Source: Flavobacteriales bacterium (GTDB lineage: Bacteria; Bacteroidota; Bacteroidia; NS11-12g; UBA955). Taken from it: a DNA stretch of 38,730 nt. A model generated the notes under the pieces. It did no database searches. It was not told the DNA's origin and worked only from the letters and a program-made list of their open reading frames with translations. The first letter of the stretch is position 1; each line of letters starts with the position of its first letter. The stretch spans positions 1-38,730 of the forward strand of contig JAHEMG010000010.1 of assembly GCA_024643755.1 (NCBI GenBank). The letters are read 5' to 3'. The position numbers and the translations under genes were made by a program. Shown here in pieces: positions 16,660 through 25,225 of the stretch.

Positions 16660-18753
16660 TTATTTACCCGACCAGTCAAACAAGATTCGCACGGCCTCAT
16701 CCATTCCCGCATCTTCGCGGTAACGCTTCAACCAATCTTGCTTTTGTGCCAGTTTGATAGCATCTGTTCCAGCCTCCTTCAAGTCAACCTGTAACGCCAT
16801 CACTGTATCACAAACCGTCCTGTATTTGTAGTCGCGCAGCGGCTTATCCTGGGCCCTCAACGCCTCTTGCTGTGCCTCGAACTTCTTCATATTCAACGAA
16901 TACGTGTATTCATTGCGCACTTGTGCCAATTCCAAAGATCGCTTTTGCACCAACGCATAATACTCATTCTTAGTCAGGCGCTTTTTTGACTGTTCGATGG
17001 CCTTCAATCGCTGAGCTTCCTTGAATGGATTGTATCGCTGATAGGCTGCCGCAGGGATTTTATCGTAAGCCAAATGGAAGTCCATTTCCTTTTCCCCTTG
17101 TTCAATACCATCATACACATCAGGCAACACCACATCGGGCTCTACCCCACGCAATTGCGTTGTTCCGCCATTGATGCGATAAAACTTCTGAATCGTCACC
17201 TTCAATTGACCAAATCCACGAGGAAACACATCACTTTGTCCGCCCGGCAATTCCACAAACGTCTGCACCGTACCTTTACCGAACGTGCTCTTGCTTCCTA
17301 CGATCACCGCCCTACCATAATCTTGCAAAGCTGCAGCCAAAATTTCAGAGGCAGAAGCACTGTAGGTGTTGGTTAAAATGACCAACGGACCACTATAATC
17401 CACAGACGGATTGCGATCTTCATGCACTTCTATGCCTCGCATGTCTTTAACCTGCACGATTGGACCTTGAGGGATAAACAATCCTCCCATTTCTATGGCA
17501 TCTGCCAAACTGCCACCGCCGTTGTTGCGCAAATCAATGATAATGCCCTTAGCACCCTCTTTTTGCAACTTGGCGATCTCTGTTCTCACATCACCGGTGC
17601 AATTACGACCGCGACCCCGCTGTGAGAAATCGGCATAGAAACTAGGCAAATGAATCAACCCAAATTTTTTGCCTTTGTAGGTCATTACTGCGCTTTTCGC
17701 AAAACTCTCCTCTATCACCACAACTTCACGTATGATCGGAATCACAACGATGCTACCATCGGGCTTTTTCACCGTCAAACGCACTTCTGTACCCTTCTTT
17801 CCGCGAATCAATTGAATGGCATCATCCAACTTCATATCCACCACATCCACTGGCTCTGCAGGACCTTGTGCAACTTTCAAAATCAAATCGCCCGCTTTCA
17901 ATTCGCCCTGACGGTAGCTGGCGCTTCCAGGAACAATCCGCTCCACTTTCACGTAACCATCACGCTCGGTCAAAGTGGCACCAATACCCTCCAACTTGCC
18001 TGTCATCCCGATATCAAAGTTCTCCTTGTCTTCTGGCGGAAAATAATTGGTATGGGGATCATAAATTTCTGCAATCGTGTTGGCATACATCCCAATTTGA
18101 TCACGGCGATCCATTTTCTTCAACCGTTTAAACCAGTCTGTATAAAATTTCTTGGTCTCATTACGCGCCTGCAACTCCAAGGTATCGAAGGGTTTTTGCT
18201 TGGCGATGGCCGATGAGTCTTTGGCTTTCTTTTGGGTTTCCAATTTGCGCGATAAACGCTCCATGCTTTGGAATTGCAACCATTTTTGCCAGTCCTTTTT
18301 CAAGGTCTCCCAATTGGGTTGAAAAGCCTGTGGCTCATCATACACAGTATAGGTTTCATCCAAATCGTAGTTCAAGGGCTTGGCCAATGACTCCGCGATT
18401 ACGGGCTCTAGGTTCGACAATCGGGCCATCAAAATATGCCAGGTTGTATCGAAGAAATCGAACCTACCCACCTGTATTTGATCATCGATTGATGTCTTAA
18501 ATGGCTCAATCGCCTTCAAATCTTCTTGGGTGAAGAAATGCTTATCGCGGTCAAGGTTGTTGATGAGGTTGTTATAGATATTCACACTCAGTGAATCATC
18601 CAACTCCTTGGGTTCGTAATGGGCCTCTTTCAGCATCATCATCAAGGTGCCCAAAAAGCTATCATTCTCTCCAAATTTCTTGTTACTACAGAACACGAAC
18701 AACGCCAAAATCATCGACGTGGTGGTGATCACTACCCAACGGTTAATTCTCAT
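16660..18753 (-). CDS. prc: Carboxy-terminal processing (tail-specific) protease, family S41
   Basis: This 697-residue protein matches the long Prc/Tsp branch of C-terminal processing peptidases. It has an N-terminal hydrophobic segment (residues 5-22, ending in Cys22 with a poor lipobox), LDRDKHFFTQEDL (68-80), a PDZ domain (about 250-335) and the protease core with IIIDLRNNGGGSL. The catalytic Ser-Lys dyad, aligned by eye to E. coli Tsp, is Ser467 in YSASASE and Lys493 in STFGKGTVQ, with Asp478 in the conserved LQDYGR. The DUF3340-type C-terminal region completes the family layout. It likely works in the periplasm on the C-termini of envelope proteins. A perfect -7 element lies 26 bases upstream, so it can be transcribed separately from the zinc peptidase before it. 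Confidence 0.94.
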   Translation of the reverse strand: MRINRWVVITTTSMILALFVFCSNKKFGENDSFLGTLMMMLKEAHYEPKELDDSLSVNIYNNLINNLDRDKHFFTQEDLKAIEPFKTSIDDQIQVGRFDFFDTTWHILMARLSNLEPVIAESLAKPLNYDLDETYTVYDEPQAFQPNWETLKKDWQKWLQFQSMERLSRKLETQKKAKDSSAIAKQKPFDTLELQARNETKKFYTDWFKRLKKMDRRDQIGMYANTIAEIYDPHTNYFPPEDKENFDIGMTGKLEGIGATLTERDGYVKVERIVPGSASYRQGELKAGDLILKVAQGPAEPVDVVDMKLDDAIQLIRGKKGTEVRLTVKKPDGSIVVIPIIREVVVIEESFAKSAVMTYKGKKFGLIHLPSFYADFSQRGRGRNCTGDVRTEIAKLQKEGAKGIIIDLRNNGGGSLADAIEMGGLFIPQGPIVQVKDMRGIEVHEDRNPSVDYSGPLVILTNTYSASASEILAAALQDYGRAVIVGSKSTFGKGTVQTFVELPGGQSDVFPRGFGQLKVTIQKFYRINGGTTQLRGVEPDVVLPDVYDGIEQGEKEMDFHLAYDKIPAAAYQRYNPFKEAQRLKAIEQSKKRLTKNEYYALVQKRSLELAQVRNEYTYSLNMKKFEAQQEALRAQDKPLRDYKYRTVCDTVMALQVDLKEAGTDAIKLAQKQDWLKRYREDAGMDEAVRILFDWSGK

Positions 18754-18779
18754 ACGACAGTTAAAAACAAGTTAAAGTT

Positions 18780-18787
18780 CAAATATA
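18780..18787 (-). promoter_or_regulatory. Predicted -7 element of the prc gene
   Basis: TATATTTG is an exact TAnnTTTG match in the 54-base gap after the M49-like gene, 26 bases before the protease ATG. The -33 region is not convincing. Confidence 0.45.
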
Positions 18788-18807
18788 GAAACGCAACAAT
18801 TCACAGC

Positions 18808-20871
18808 TTATTTACCAGGACCTTTTGGCGCCGGAGGAGGAGGCATATTGGGCGCACCATGACCAGGGCCTCCCTGACCATTGTGTCCAGGACCACCTTG
18901 TCCGCCAGGACCGCCTTGTCCGCCAGGACCACCGGGTCCGCCCATTGGTGCACCTTTCATCTCTGGCAATGGCTTGTAGAATTTCTCCAATCCCAACGTT
19001 TTGATTCCTTGATCAAATACCAAATCAACGGGAATACCTGCCTTTTCAATGCGATTCAAGTCCATCTGCAACGAAGCACCAATCACACCGCGTGTGTTCA
19101 ATACCGCTTTTACATCCGCAGCGTTACCGTTGCCCTGTAAACGCAATAATTCACCCGCCAAATCAGAAATCACTTGGCGCATTTTAGCCACATCCACACG
19201 ATAAGTACGCTTTTCTGCGCCCCCATCGGCCACAGGCTTTCCTTTTTCTTCCAAAACGATAGCCCCCTGATTCAACAGGGTATTAAACGTAATCATATTG
19301 GCTTTTCCATGAGCCGATGACGCACCAAATCGCACAGAACGGAACACGCTGGCAACAAAAGTCACATAATAGTCATCCAAGCTGCCTTCAAGTTCCTTTT
19401 GATCAAACAATTGAGTCACCATGTACAATCCAAGCACGTCTGCTTTGCACTCCTCAATGGCCGAATAGTCTGCACCCAAGGCTTCGCGAACGGTCAATTT
19501 ATCATTTCCAACAACATTTTTAATACCCAATCCATGAGCCACTTCGTGGAACATGACATTATTAAAAAATGCATTGAACGTAATGTTCTTCTGTTGAGAA
19601 GGGGCAATAACACGTGCGGCGATGGGCACCACCATGTTTTCAAATTTTGCCTGCATGGTGTTCTTCAACTGAGAACGTCTTGTGCCATAATATTTCTGCA
19701 ATCGCTCATCATTGGGCAAGTTCACCGCGATGGTCTTGCTGCCAGAATTGCAATCGCCTGCATAATACACTGCGTCAAAAACAGCCAACTGACTCAAGGG
19801 CTTAGAACCGGGCTCACGTGGTGGGAAACCTGGCTCCATGGTCATTTCAACGTGGTCGCTGCTGGCCTCGTCTTGATCCAATGAGGGCTTATATTGAGAT
19901 TCTACAGGCAAACCCGCTTGCAACTTGGGCAAGTATGCAATGAATTTCTCCAACTTCGCATCCCAAGCCTTGTCGCGCACCAAAACATACGCTTCGTACG
20001 ATGTTTTCTGTCCATACAACTTGTCTTCGTAATTCTCAATCGGTCCGATAACCAAGTCTAAATGGCTTTTCAACGACAACCATTTGATATCGCTCACCGT
20101 GTAATCGTCCATCATCAAAGCACCCATGCGCAAACGCAAATATTCTGAAAACTCTGGATCTTCTGCACGAATAGCTTCGGCCGCCGCGTTCATTTCATCA
20201 CCCATTTTCATGACCTCTTCGCGATAGAACTCGCCAAATTTAATTGACTGATATTCTTTGCCATTGCCACTGCGGAAAGGCATTCCCATGGGCTCCGGCA
20301 TGATTGGACCATTTTTGTGCTTACTTGGATCGATTGGTCCGGGCGCCTTAAAATCACGCACAATAGAGTATGGCTCTTTCACAAAAGGCAAAAACATGGT
20401 ATCAATGCCTGCCACAGAAAAATCGCGGGGATAGAAATTAACACCCATCGGCTTTGGACCATATCCTTTGATGAAAGGTTCGTCGTTATTCAAACGATCC
20501 CAAGGACCATAATTGACATCGGCAAATTTCCTTTCGCTCGGGTCTTTGATACCAGCCAAAAAGTCGCCTTTGTCGCCAATGGTTTGCTTCCAAAATATAC
20601 GGTCTGCATATTCCGCTGCTTTGATCAAGTGGGTGATACACTCGCGTTCAGCCGTACTCAACAACGCCGTATCGGTCTTCAATTCAAACTTTTTGTACAT
20701 CGCAAGTCGCTGTGCAGCCACATTGGGTGCAACAGGCGCCGCAGCCACAGGGGCTTTTTTCTTGGGCTTTGCCGGCTTTTGGGCCATTGCTGGCATTGAG
20801 AATGCAACGGTTGCCAATGCAACGATCCAATTCAATTTCACCTTGGGATGGTTCACGAAATTTTTCACCAT
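18808..20871 (-). CDS. M49-like zinc metallopeptidase (dipeptidyl-peptidase III-related) with Gly/Pro-rich tail
   Basis: This 687-residue exported protein has a signal peptide (hydrophobic core about 12-27, cleavage near AMAQ31). A Lys/Pro/Ala linker follows, then a large helical domain. Residues 442-446 read HEVAH followed by GLG, and 473-478 read EECKAD. This pair corresponds to the zinc ligands and second Glu of peptidase family M49, except that classical DPP III has a six-residue HExxGH. Related Bacteroidota proteins are often misnamed dihydrofolate reductase. The C-terminal 45 residues are Gly-Pro-Gln repeats. The ATG at 20871 is only six bases from a perfect -7 element; a GTG ten codons in would also leave a good signal peptide. 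Dipeptidase activity is inferred. Confidence 0.75.
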   Translation of the reverse strand: MVKNFVNHPKVKLNWIVALATVAFSMPAMAQKPAKPKKKAPVAAAPVAPNVAAQRLAMYKKFELKTDTALLSTAERECITHLIKAAEYADRIFWKQTIGDKGDFLAGIKDPSERKFADVNYGPWDRLNNDEPFIKGYGPKPMGVNFYPRDFSVAGIDTMFLPFVKEPYSIVRDFKAPGPIDPSKHKNGPIMPEPMGMPFRSGNGKEYQSIKFGEFYREEVMKMGDEMNAAAEAIRAEDPEFSEYLRLRMGALMMDDYTVSDIKWLSLKSHLDLVIGPIENYEDKLYGQKTSYEAYVLVRDKAWDAKLEKFIAYLPKLQAGLPVESQYKPSLDQDEASSDHVEMTMEPGFPPREPGSKPLSQLAVFDAVYYAGDCNSGSKTIAVNLPNDERLQKYYGTRRSQLKNTMQAKFENMVVPIAARVIAPSQQKNITFNAFFNNVMFHEVAHGLGIKNVVGNDKLTVREALGADYSAIEECKADVLGLYMVTQLFDQKELEGSLDDYYVTFVASVFRSVRFGASSAHGKANMITFNTLLNQGAIVLEEKGKPVADGGAEKRTYRVDVAKMRQVISDLAGELLRLQGNGNAADVKAVLNTRGVIGASLQMDLNRIEKAGIPVDLVFDQGIKTLGLEKFYKPLPEMKGAPMGGPGGPGGQGGPGGQGGPGHNGQGGPGHGAPNMPPPPAPKGPGK
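18887..18940. repeat. Three tandem 18-bp repeats coding Gly-Pro-Gln units
   Basis: Three consecutive 18-bp units beginning ccaggacc and ending tccg encode six-residue Gly-rich blocks (GGPGGP, GGQGGP, GGQGGP) at the C-terminus of the M49-like protein. Unit number could vary by slippage. Confidence 0.85.
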
Positions 20872-20877
20872 AGTTTA

Positions 20878-20885
20878 CAAACCTA
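20878..20885 (-). promoter_or_regulatory. Predicted -7 element of the M49-like gene
   Basis: TAGGTTTG is an exact consensus match six bases before the ATG at 20871. The element and spacing are the same as at lgt (TAGGTTTGTAA, then three bases, then ATG). The -33 region is weak. It implies a leaderless message or a downstream GTG start. Confidence 0.45.
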
Positions 20886-21041
20886 CAAGAATTTTGCCAC
20901 AAGCGAAATACCCATTTTGAAGGATGTCGTTAAACGCTGAATTCGGAACGACAAACACCATAGGAAATTGGCGGGAAATAACACATTTTTGCAACCGCAA
21001 AACCAAAACAAGGATGTCTTTGTTTTCAATGCACTTACACC

Positions 21042-22004
21042 TTGAAACCCCTCGATTTTCAAACATTCCAACAACTTCAGAGTGCCTTTGGCAATTACGA
21101 AGGAAGCATCAATTTGGGTGGGCAACCCTTCCCTTTCAGCAACATAGAACTCAGCAAGCCAACCGGCAAATACGTTTCTCGTGTTATTTTAAAGTTGGCC
21201 ACCGCCCTGAGCGCCAAAGGGTTTGTTCAATATGCCGGCAATGCATGCAGTCCAGGTTTACAATTTCCGGAGCTCAACGATCGTACCGACCTCTCATCCA
21301 TCAACACCGCCAATTGTGGTGTACTCATTGTCAACGTCCTTGGCACACCCAACATAGCTGGCGCGGTGGCTGTGAAGGCCGAGCCCTTCATGAACTTGCA
21401 AATCCAGCCCTCTTGGAATCATTTCGACGATTATTTGCAAGCGATGAGTTCAAAATATCGCGTGAGAACCAACAAAGTGCTCAGCACTTCTGATGCCTAC
21501 CAAGCCATTGAACTGAAACATACAGAAGCCAATGAATGGATTCCGCAATGCGCCCAGATGTTGGGACATACACTCAAAGACAAAACGCTGGCCATTTCGC
21601 CCAAACTTTCTACCATGCTTCACACGTTTGTGAGGACCATGAAAGATAAATTTAAAGTCTGGGGTTATTATAAAAACGACCAATTGTGCGGGTTCATTTC
21701 CGCCATTGAAAGTGAGCACGGCCTGTATGCGATGCACTTAGGATTAACCGATGATGCGGCCAAAGATCAGTTGTACCAGCGCATGATGTACGATGTCATC
21801 GCCTACGGCATCGAGCAGAAAGACGAATTTGTATGTTTGGGTAGAACCGCCACCGAAATCAAGAGTACCATGGGCGCTACCCCCATCGAAAACAGCTATA
21901 TCCTCTATGCCAAAAGCAAAATTTTGCGCGGCCTCATTGCCCTGTATGCGAAGCGATTTCATCGGGTAAAACCCTACCAATTGCGAAACCCTTTCAAAGG
22001 TTAA
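21042..22004 (+). CDS. Putative GNAT/FemAB-like acyltransferase
   Basis: This 320-residue soluble protein has no signal peptide or membrane segment. The centre (PSWNHFDDYLQAMSSKYRVRTNK) and the C-terminal part (FKVWGYYKNDQLCGFISAIE, then LGRTATEIKSTMGATP) resemble the FemAB/GNAT-type acyltransferases of unknown substrate found in Bacteroidota. I cannot name the substrate. The start is uncertain: the frame is open from 20982, but the first possible start codon is TTG at 21042 and the first ATG is at residue 116. A TTG at residue 25 is the only nearby alternative. The gene is divergent from the M49-like gene and 27 bases ahead of the C1 peptidase. Confidence 0.6.
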   Translation: MKPLDFQTFQQLQSAFGNYEGSINLGGQPFPFSNIELSKPTGKYVSRVILKLATALSAKGFVQYAGNACSPGLQFPELNDRTDLSSINTANCGVLIVNVLGTPNIAGAVAVKAEPFMNLQIQPSWNHFDDYLQAMSSKYRVRTNKVLSTSDAYQAIELKHTEANEWIPQCAQMLGHTLKDKTLAISPKLSTMLHTFVRTMKDKFKVWGYYKNDQLCGFISAIESEHGLYAMHLGLTDDAAKDQLYQRMMYDVIAYGIEQKDEFVCLGRTATEIKSTMGATPIENSYILYAKSKILRGLIALYAKRFHRVKPYQLRNPFKG

Positions 22005-22016
22005 AACCAAATCGCT

Positions 22017-22024
22017 TACTTTCG
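22017..22024 (+). promoter_or_regulatory. Predicted -7 element of the C1 peptidase gene
   Basis: TACTTTCG lies seven bases before the ATG at 22032. It is the TTCG variant of TAnnTTTG. The following signal peptide makes the ATG secure, so the message should have almost no leader. Confidence 0.45.
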
Positions 22025-22031
22025 CAGGGTT

Positions 22032-23249
22032 ATGAGATTCCTGCTGTCAGTCTTCGCCCTAACTTCCGCTTCTTCGGCCATCGCCCAAACAGCCACACCA
22101 GCGCCGGCAAAAGCCATTGATTATACCATCAACAAACCGGGGAGCAGCTATGCCTTCACGCCCAGCAAAATATTGGCAGCTACGCCCGTAGAAGACCAAT
22201 GCAGAACCAGCACTTGTTGGAGTTACAGCACCTTATCACTCCTTGAAAGCGAACTCATTCGACTGGGAAAAGGACAACACAATTTGAGTCAAATGTACGT
22301 TGCCCGTTGCGCATACACGGAAAAGGCCAAAACCTACCTCCGCATGAACGGTAATCATAGCTTCGACCAAGGCGGTGAAGGTTGGGATATTCCCAGCATC
22401 GTTACACAATATGGCATTGTACCCGAGAGTGTTTACACCGGTTTGAAAAATGGGGCTACCCGACATGATCACAGTGAAATGATCGCCGTGCTCAAAGGTT
22501 TCATGAGCGCTTTGGTAAAAAGAGAGACGGGCACGTACACAGAAAGTTGGTTACCGGCATTTGAAGGGATTTTGGATGCATATTTGGGCCCCATCCCCAA
22601 GGAATTTGTCTACGAAGGCAAAACCTACACGCCCAAATCTTTTGCGGCGAGTTTGGGGTTGAACATGGCCGATTACGTGGCTTTAACCAGCTTCACCCAC
22701 CACCCCGATTACAGTGCTTTTGTAATTGAAGTACCCGATAACTGGGCGATGGACCGCGCCTACAACCTGCCCTTGGAAGACTTCACCCAATCGGTAAAAA
22801 ACGCTTTGAACAAAGGATATACCGTGGCTTGGGCTGCCGATGTCAGTGAAAAAGGTTTCTCATTCCGCGATGGTTTGGCCATCGTACCCGCCGATGAATC
22901 TACCATCAAAAAAATTGGATCCGACAACGCAGGATTCAATGATGCTGGCGCGAAAAAAGAAGGCAACGCATTCAACCAACCCGTTGAGGAAATGGTGATT
23001 ACGGCGGCGGTTCGACAAGCGGCATTTGACCGACAGTCTACTACAGACGATCACGGCATGCACATCGTGGGCATGTCTACAGAAAAAAACGGCACCACGT
23101 ACTTCTTGGTGAAAAACTCTTGGGGAACCGGGAATTCATTGGGTGGATTCTTCTATGTGAGCGAGGCATACTTCAAATACAAAACCATTTCCGTGATGCT
23201 ACACAAAGACGCTGTAGATAAGGGATTGAGCAAGAAGCTCGGGTTTTAA
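22032..23249 (+). CDS. Secreted papain-like (C1B, bleomycin-hydrolase-type) cysteine peptidase
   Basis: This 405-residue protein has a clear signal peptide (MRFLLSVFALTSASSAIAQ). The catalytic set is complete: Gln56 and Cys62 in EDQCRTSTCWSYS, with papain spacing, His344 in DDHGMHIVG and Asn362 in KNSWGTG. Long insertions between the Cys and His halves and the closing VMLHKDAV resemble aminopeptidase C/bleomycin hydrolase, which is usually cytosolic. Here it should work in the periplasm or outside the cell. It lacks a T9SS sorting domain. The gene lies between the GNAT-like gene and alanine dehydrogenase, both on the same strand, but each of the two later genes has its own promoter-like element. 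Confidence 0.88.
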   Translation: MRFLLSVFALTSASSAIAQTATPAPAKAIDYTINKPGSSYAFTPSKILAATPVEDQCRTSTCWSYSTLSLLESELIRLGKGQHNLSQMYVARCAYTEKAKTYLRMNGNHSFDQGGEGWDIPSIVTQYGIVPESVYTGLKNGATRHDHSEMIAVLKGFMSALVKRETGTYTESWLPAFEGILDAYLGPIPKEFVYEGKTYTPKSFAASLGLNMADYVALTSFTHHPDYSAFVIEVPDNWAMDRAYNLPLEDFTQSVKNALNKGYTVAWAADVSEKGFSFRDGLAIVPADESTIKKIGSDNAGFNDAGAKKEGNAFNQPVEEMVITAAVRQAAFDRQSTTDDHGMHIVGMSTEKNGTTYFLVKNSWGTGNSLGGFFYVSEAYFKYKTISVMLHKDAVDKGLSKKLGF

Positions 23250-23269
23250 GGAATATCGAAACAATCGCG

Positions 23270-23277
23270 TATCTTTG
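23270..23277 (+). promoter_or_regulatory. Predicted -7 element of ald
   Basis: TATCTTTG matches TAnnTTTG exactly, 20 bases after the peptidase stop and 15 bases before the ald ATG at 23293. No good -33 is visible. Confidence 0.45.
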
Positions 23278-23292
23278 CGCCACTTTTCAACT

Positions 23293-24408
23293 ATGATCAT
23301 TGGCGTTCCAAAAGAAATCAAAAACAACGAAAACCGCGTGGCATTGACGCCCGCAGGTGCAAGTGAATTGATCAAACACGGTCACACACTGTATGTGCAA
23401 AAGACTGCTGGCGAAGGCAGTGGCTTTGCTGATGCTGAATATCAAGCCGCTGGTGCAACCATCCTCAACACCATTGAGGAAGTGTATGCCATCGCCGAAA
23501 TGATCATCAAAGTAAAAGAGCCCATCGAAAGCGAATACAGTTTGATCAAAAAAGATCAATTGTTGTTCACCTATTTCCACTTCGCTTCTTATGAGCCATT
23601 AACGCACGCCATGATTGAGCGCGGTGCTGTTTGTTTGGCCTACGAAACCGTAGAAAAAGCCGATCGCAGTTTGCCTTTGTTGGTTCCAATGAGTGAAGTA
23701 GCAGGTAGAATGAGTATCCAAGAAGGTGCAAAATACCTTGAGAAGCCCATGGGCGGAAGAGGTGTATTGTTGGGCGGTGTCCCAGGGGTAAAACCTGCCG
23801 AAGTATTGGTATTGGGTGGTGGAATCGTTGGTACCCAAGCGGCCAAAATGGCTGCAGGATTGGGCGCCCGCGTTACCATGATGGATATTAGCTTGCCTCG
23901 TTTGCGTCAGCTCGACGATATCATGCCTGCCAACGTTGAAACGTTAATTTCTAACGAATATAACGTTCGTAACGCCGTGAAAACCGCTGATTTGGTTATC
24001 GGTGGCGTATTGATCCCAGGTGCAAAAGCGCCTAAGTTGATCACACGCGACATGTTGCCAACCATGAAAAAAGGTGCGGTTATCGTTGACGTTGCCATCG
24101 ACCAAGGAGGTTGTTTTGAAACATCTAAGCCCACAACACACGCTGAGCCTTGCTACGAAGTAGATGGCGTTGTTCACTATTGCGTGGCCAACATGCCTGG
24201 TGCTGTTCCTTATACTTCAACTTTGGCCTTGACCAATGCCACTTTGCCCTACGCAGTGCAGTTGGCCAACAAAGGTTGGAAGAAAGCATGTGCCGATAGC
24301 AATGAATTGAAATTGGGATTGAATGTGATCAACGGCAAGGTGGTTTACAAAGGGGTAGCAGAAGCTTTCAACCTTGAGTACACCCCAGTGGATACTTTCT
24401 TGAACTAA
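23293..24408 (+). CDS. ald: Alanine dehydrogenase
   Basis: This 371-residue enzyme, the usual family length, interconverts L-alanine and pyruvate plus ammonia with NAD. The start MIIGVPKEIKNNENRVALTP is canonical, so the in-frame ATG six codons upstream, which overlaps the promoter, is rejected. Further motifs are KVKEPIESEY, YFHFASYEPLTHAMI and GGVPGVKPAEVLVLGGG with the NAD-binding GGGIVGTQAAKMAAGLGA. VDVAIDQGGCFETSKPTTH and the C-terminal YTSTLALTNATLPYAVQL follow. It may serve nitrogen assimilation or alanine catabolism. The alpha/beta hydrolase follows after seven bases and is probably co-transcribed. Confidence 0.96.
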   Translation: MIIGVPKEIKNNENRVALTPAGASELIKHGHTLYVQKTAGEGSGFADAEYQAAGATILNTIEEVYAIAEMIIKVKEPIESEYSLIKKDQLLFTYFHFASYEPLTHAMIERGAVCLAYETVEKADRSLPLLVPMSEVAGRMSIQEGAKYLEKPMGGRGVLLGGVPGVKPAEVLVLGGGIVGTQAAKMAAGLGARVTMMDISLPRLRQLDDIMPANVETLISNEYNVRNAVKTADLVIGGVLIPGAKAPKLITRDMLPTMKKGAVIVDVAIDQGGCFETSKPTTHAEPCYEVDGVVHYCVANMPGAVPYTSTLALTNATLPYAVQLANKGWKKACADSNELKLGLNVINGKVVYKGVAEAFNLEYTPVDTFLN

Positions 24409-24415
24409 TTTCAGT

Positions 24416-25189
24416 ATGACCAACTTGGTCAATTACCGCGTTTACGGAGAAGCAAACAGCCGTCCGCTGTACATCCTGCATGGCATTTTTGGCATGCTCG
24501 ATAACTGGCATTTGGCCGCTCAACAGCTGGCCACAGACTTTCGCGTAATCACTTTTGACGCCCGAAACCACGGCAAGAGTTTTCATGACCCAGCGTCTGG
24601 TTACCTTGCCATGGCTGAAGACTTAAACGTCTTGATGCACCATTTGGGCGATGAGCAGGCCATCATAATGGGACATTCGATGGGAGGTAAAACGGCCATG
24701 TTTTTTGCCGACAATCACCCAGAAAAAGTGGAACAGTTGATTGTGGTTGATATCGCGCCGAAACGATACGTTCCCGGTCATTTGGGCTATTTCAAGGCCT
24801 TCAAAGAGGTCCCATTGCATCAATTGAACTCACGCAAAGAAGCGGAAGAAGCTTTTCTGCCCTATGCACCAGACATGGGTGTTCGCCAGTTCCTACTCAA
24901 AAACATCGAACCCATTCCCGGAGGCGGTTATACCACCAAAAGCAATTTGGAAGCCATCGAAATGGCCTACGAAGAAATCATCGGCGAGCTGTCCTTCAAA
25001 CAAGTGTTTCTGCGAAGGGCTGATTTCATTGCCGGAAGCAAAAGTGGTTACATCAAAGAGGACGACAAAGACAATATTCTGCAATATTTCCCAACTGCGC
25101 AGTTCCATGTAGTGGCCAACGCCGGTCATTGGGTGCATGCTGAAAACCCCCAAGGCTTCCTGGCCTGTTTGTCGGAAATTCTGCGGTAA
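24416..25189 (+). CDS. Alpha/beta hydrolase (YbfF/ABHD11-like esterase)
   Basis: This 257-residue serine hydrolase has the oxyanion-hole HGIFG (22-26), FDARNHGKS (48-55) and the nucleophile elbow GHSMGG with Ser88. The acid is expected in VVDIAP or near it, and the catalytic His lies in NAGHWVHAENP. There is no signal peptide, so it is cytosolic. The closest named relatives are short-chain acyl esterases such as YbfF, but the true substrate cannot be told. It begins seven bases after ald. Confidence 0.88.
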   Translation: MTNLVNYRVYGEANSRPLYILHGIFGMLDNWHLAAQQLATDFRVITFDARNHGKSFHDPASGYLAMAEDLNVLMHHLGDEQAIIMGHSMGGKTAMFFADNHPEKVEQLIVVDIAPKRYVPGHLGYFKAFKEVPLHQLNSRKEAEEAFLPYAPDMGVRQFLLKNIEPIPGGGYTTKSNLEAIEMAYEEIIGELSFKQVFLRRADFIAGSKSGYIKEDDKDNILQYFPTAQFHVVANAGHWVHAENPQGFLACLSEILR

Positions 25190-25206
25190 TATTTCGCAAG
25201 GTATTG

Positions 25207-25214
25207 TACCTTCG
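25207..25214 (+). promoter_or_regulatory. Predicted -7 element of the outer-membrane protein gene
   Basis: TACCTTCG, identical to the element before ccmB, lies 11 bases before the ATG at 25226. A -33 element is not clear. Confidence 0.4.
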
Positions 25215-25225
25215 TTATTTCCAAC

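Noticed and set aside
18840-18960. Short repeats that might suggest a CRISPR array
   Set aside because: The 18-bp units are in frame, have no spacers and encode Gly-Pro-Gln repeats at a protein end.
20924-21493. 189-codon plus-strand frame overlapping the GNAT-like gene
   Set aside because: It lacks any motif and is out of frame with the longer, better-supported coding sequence.
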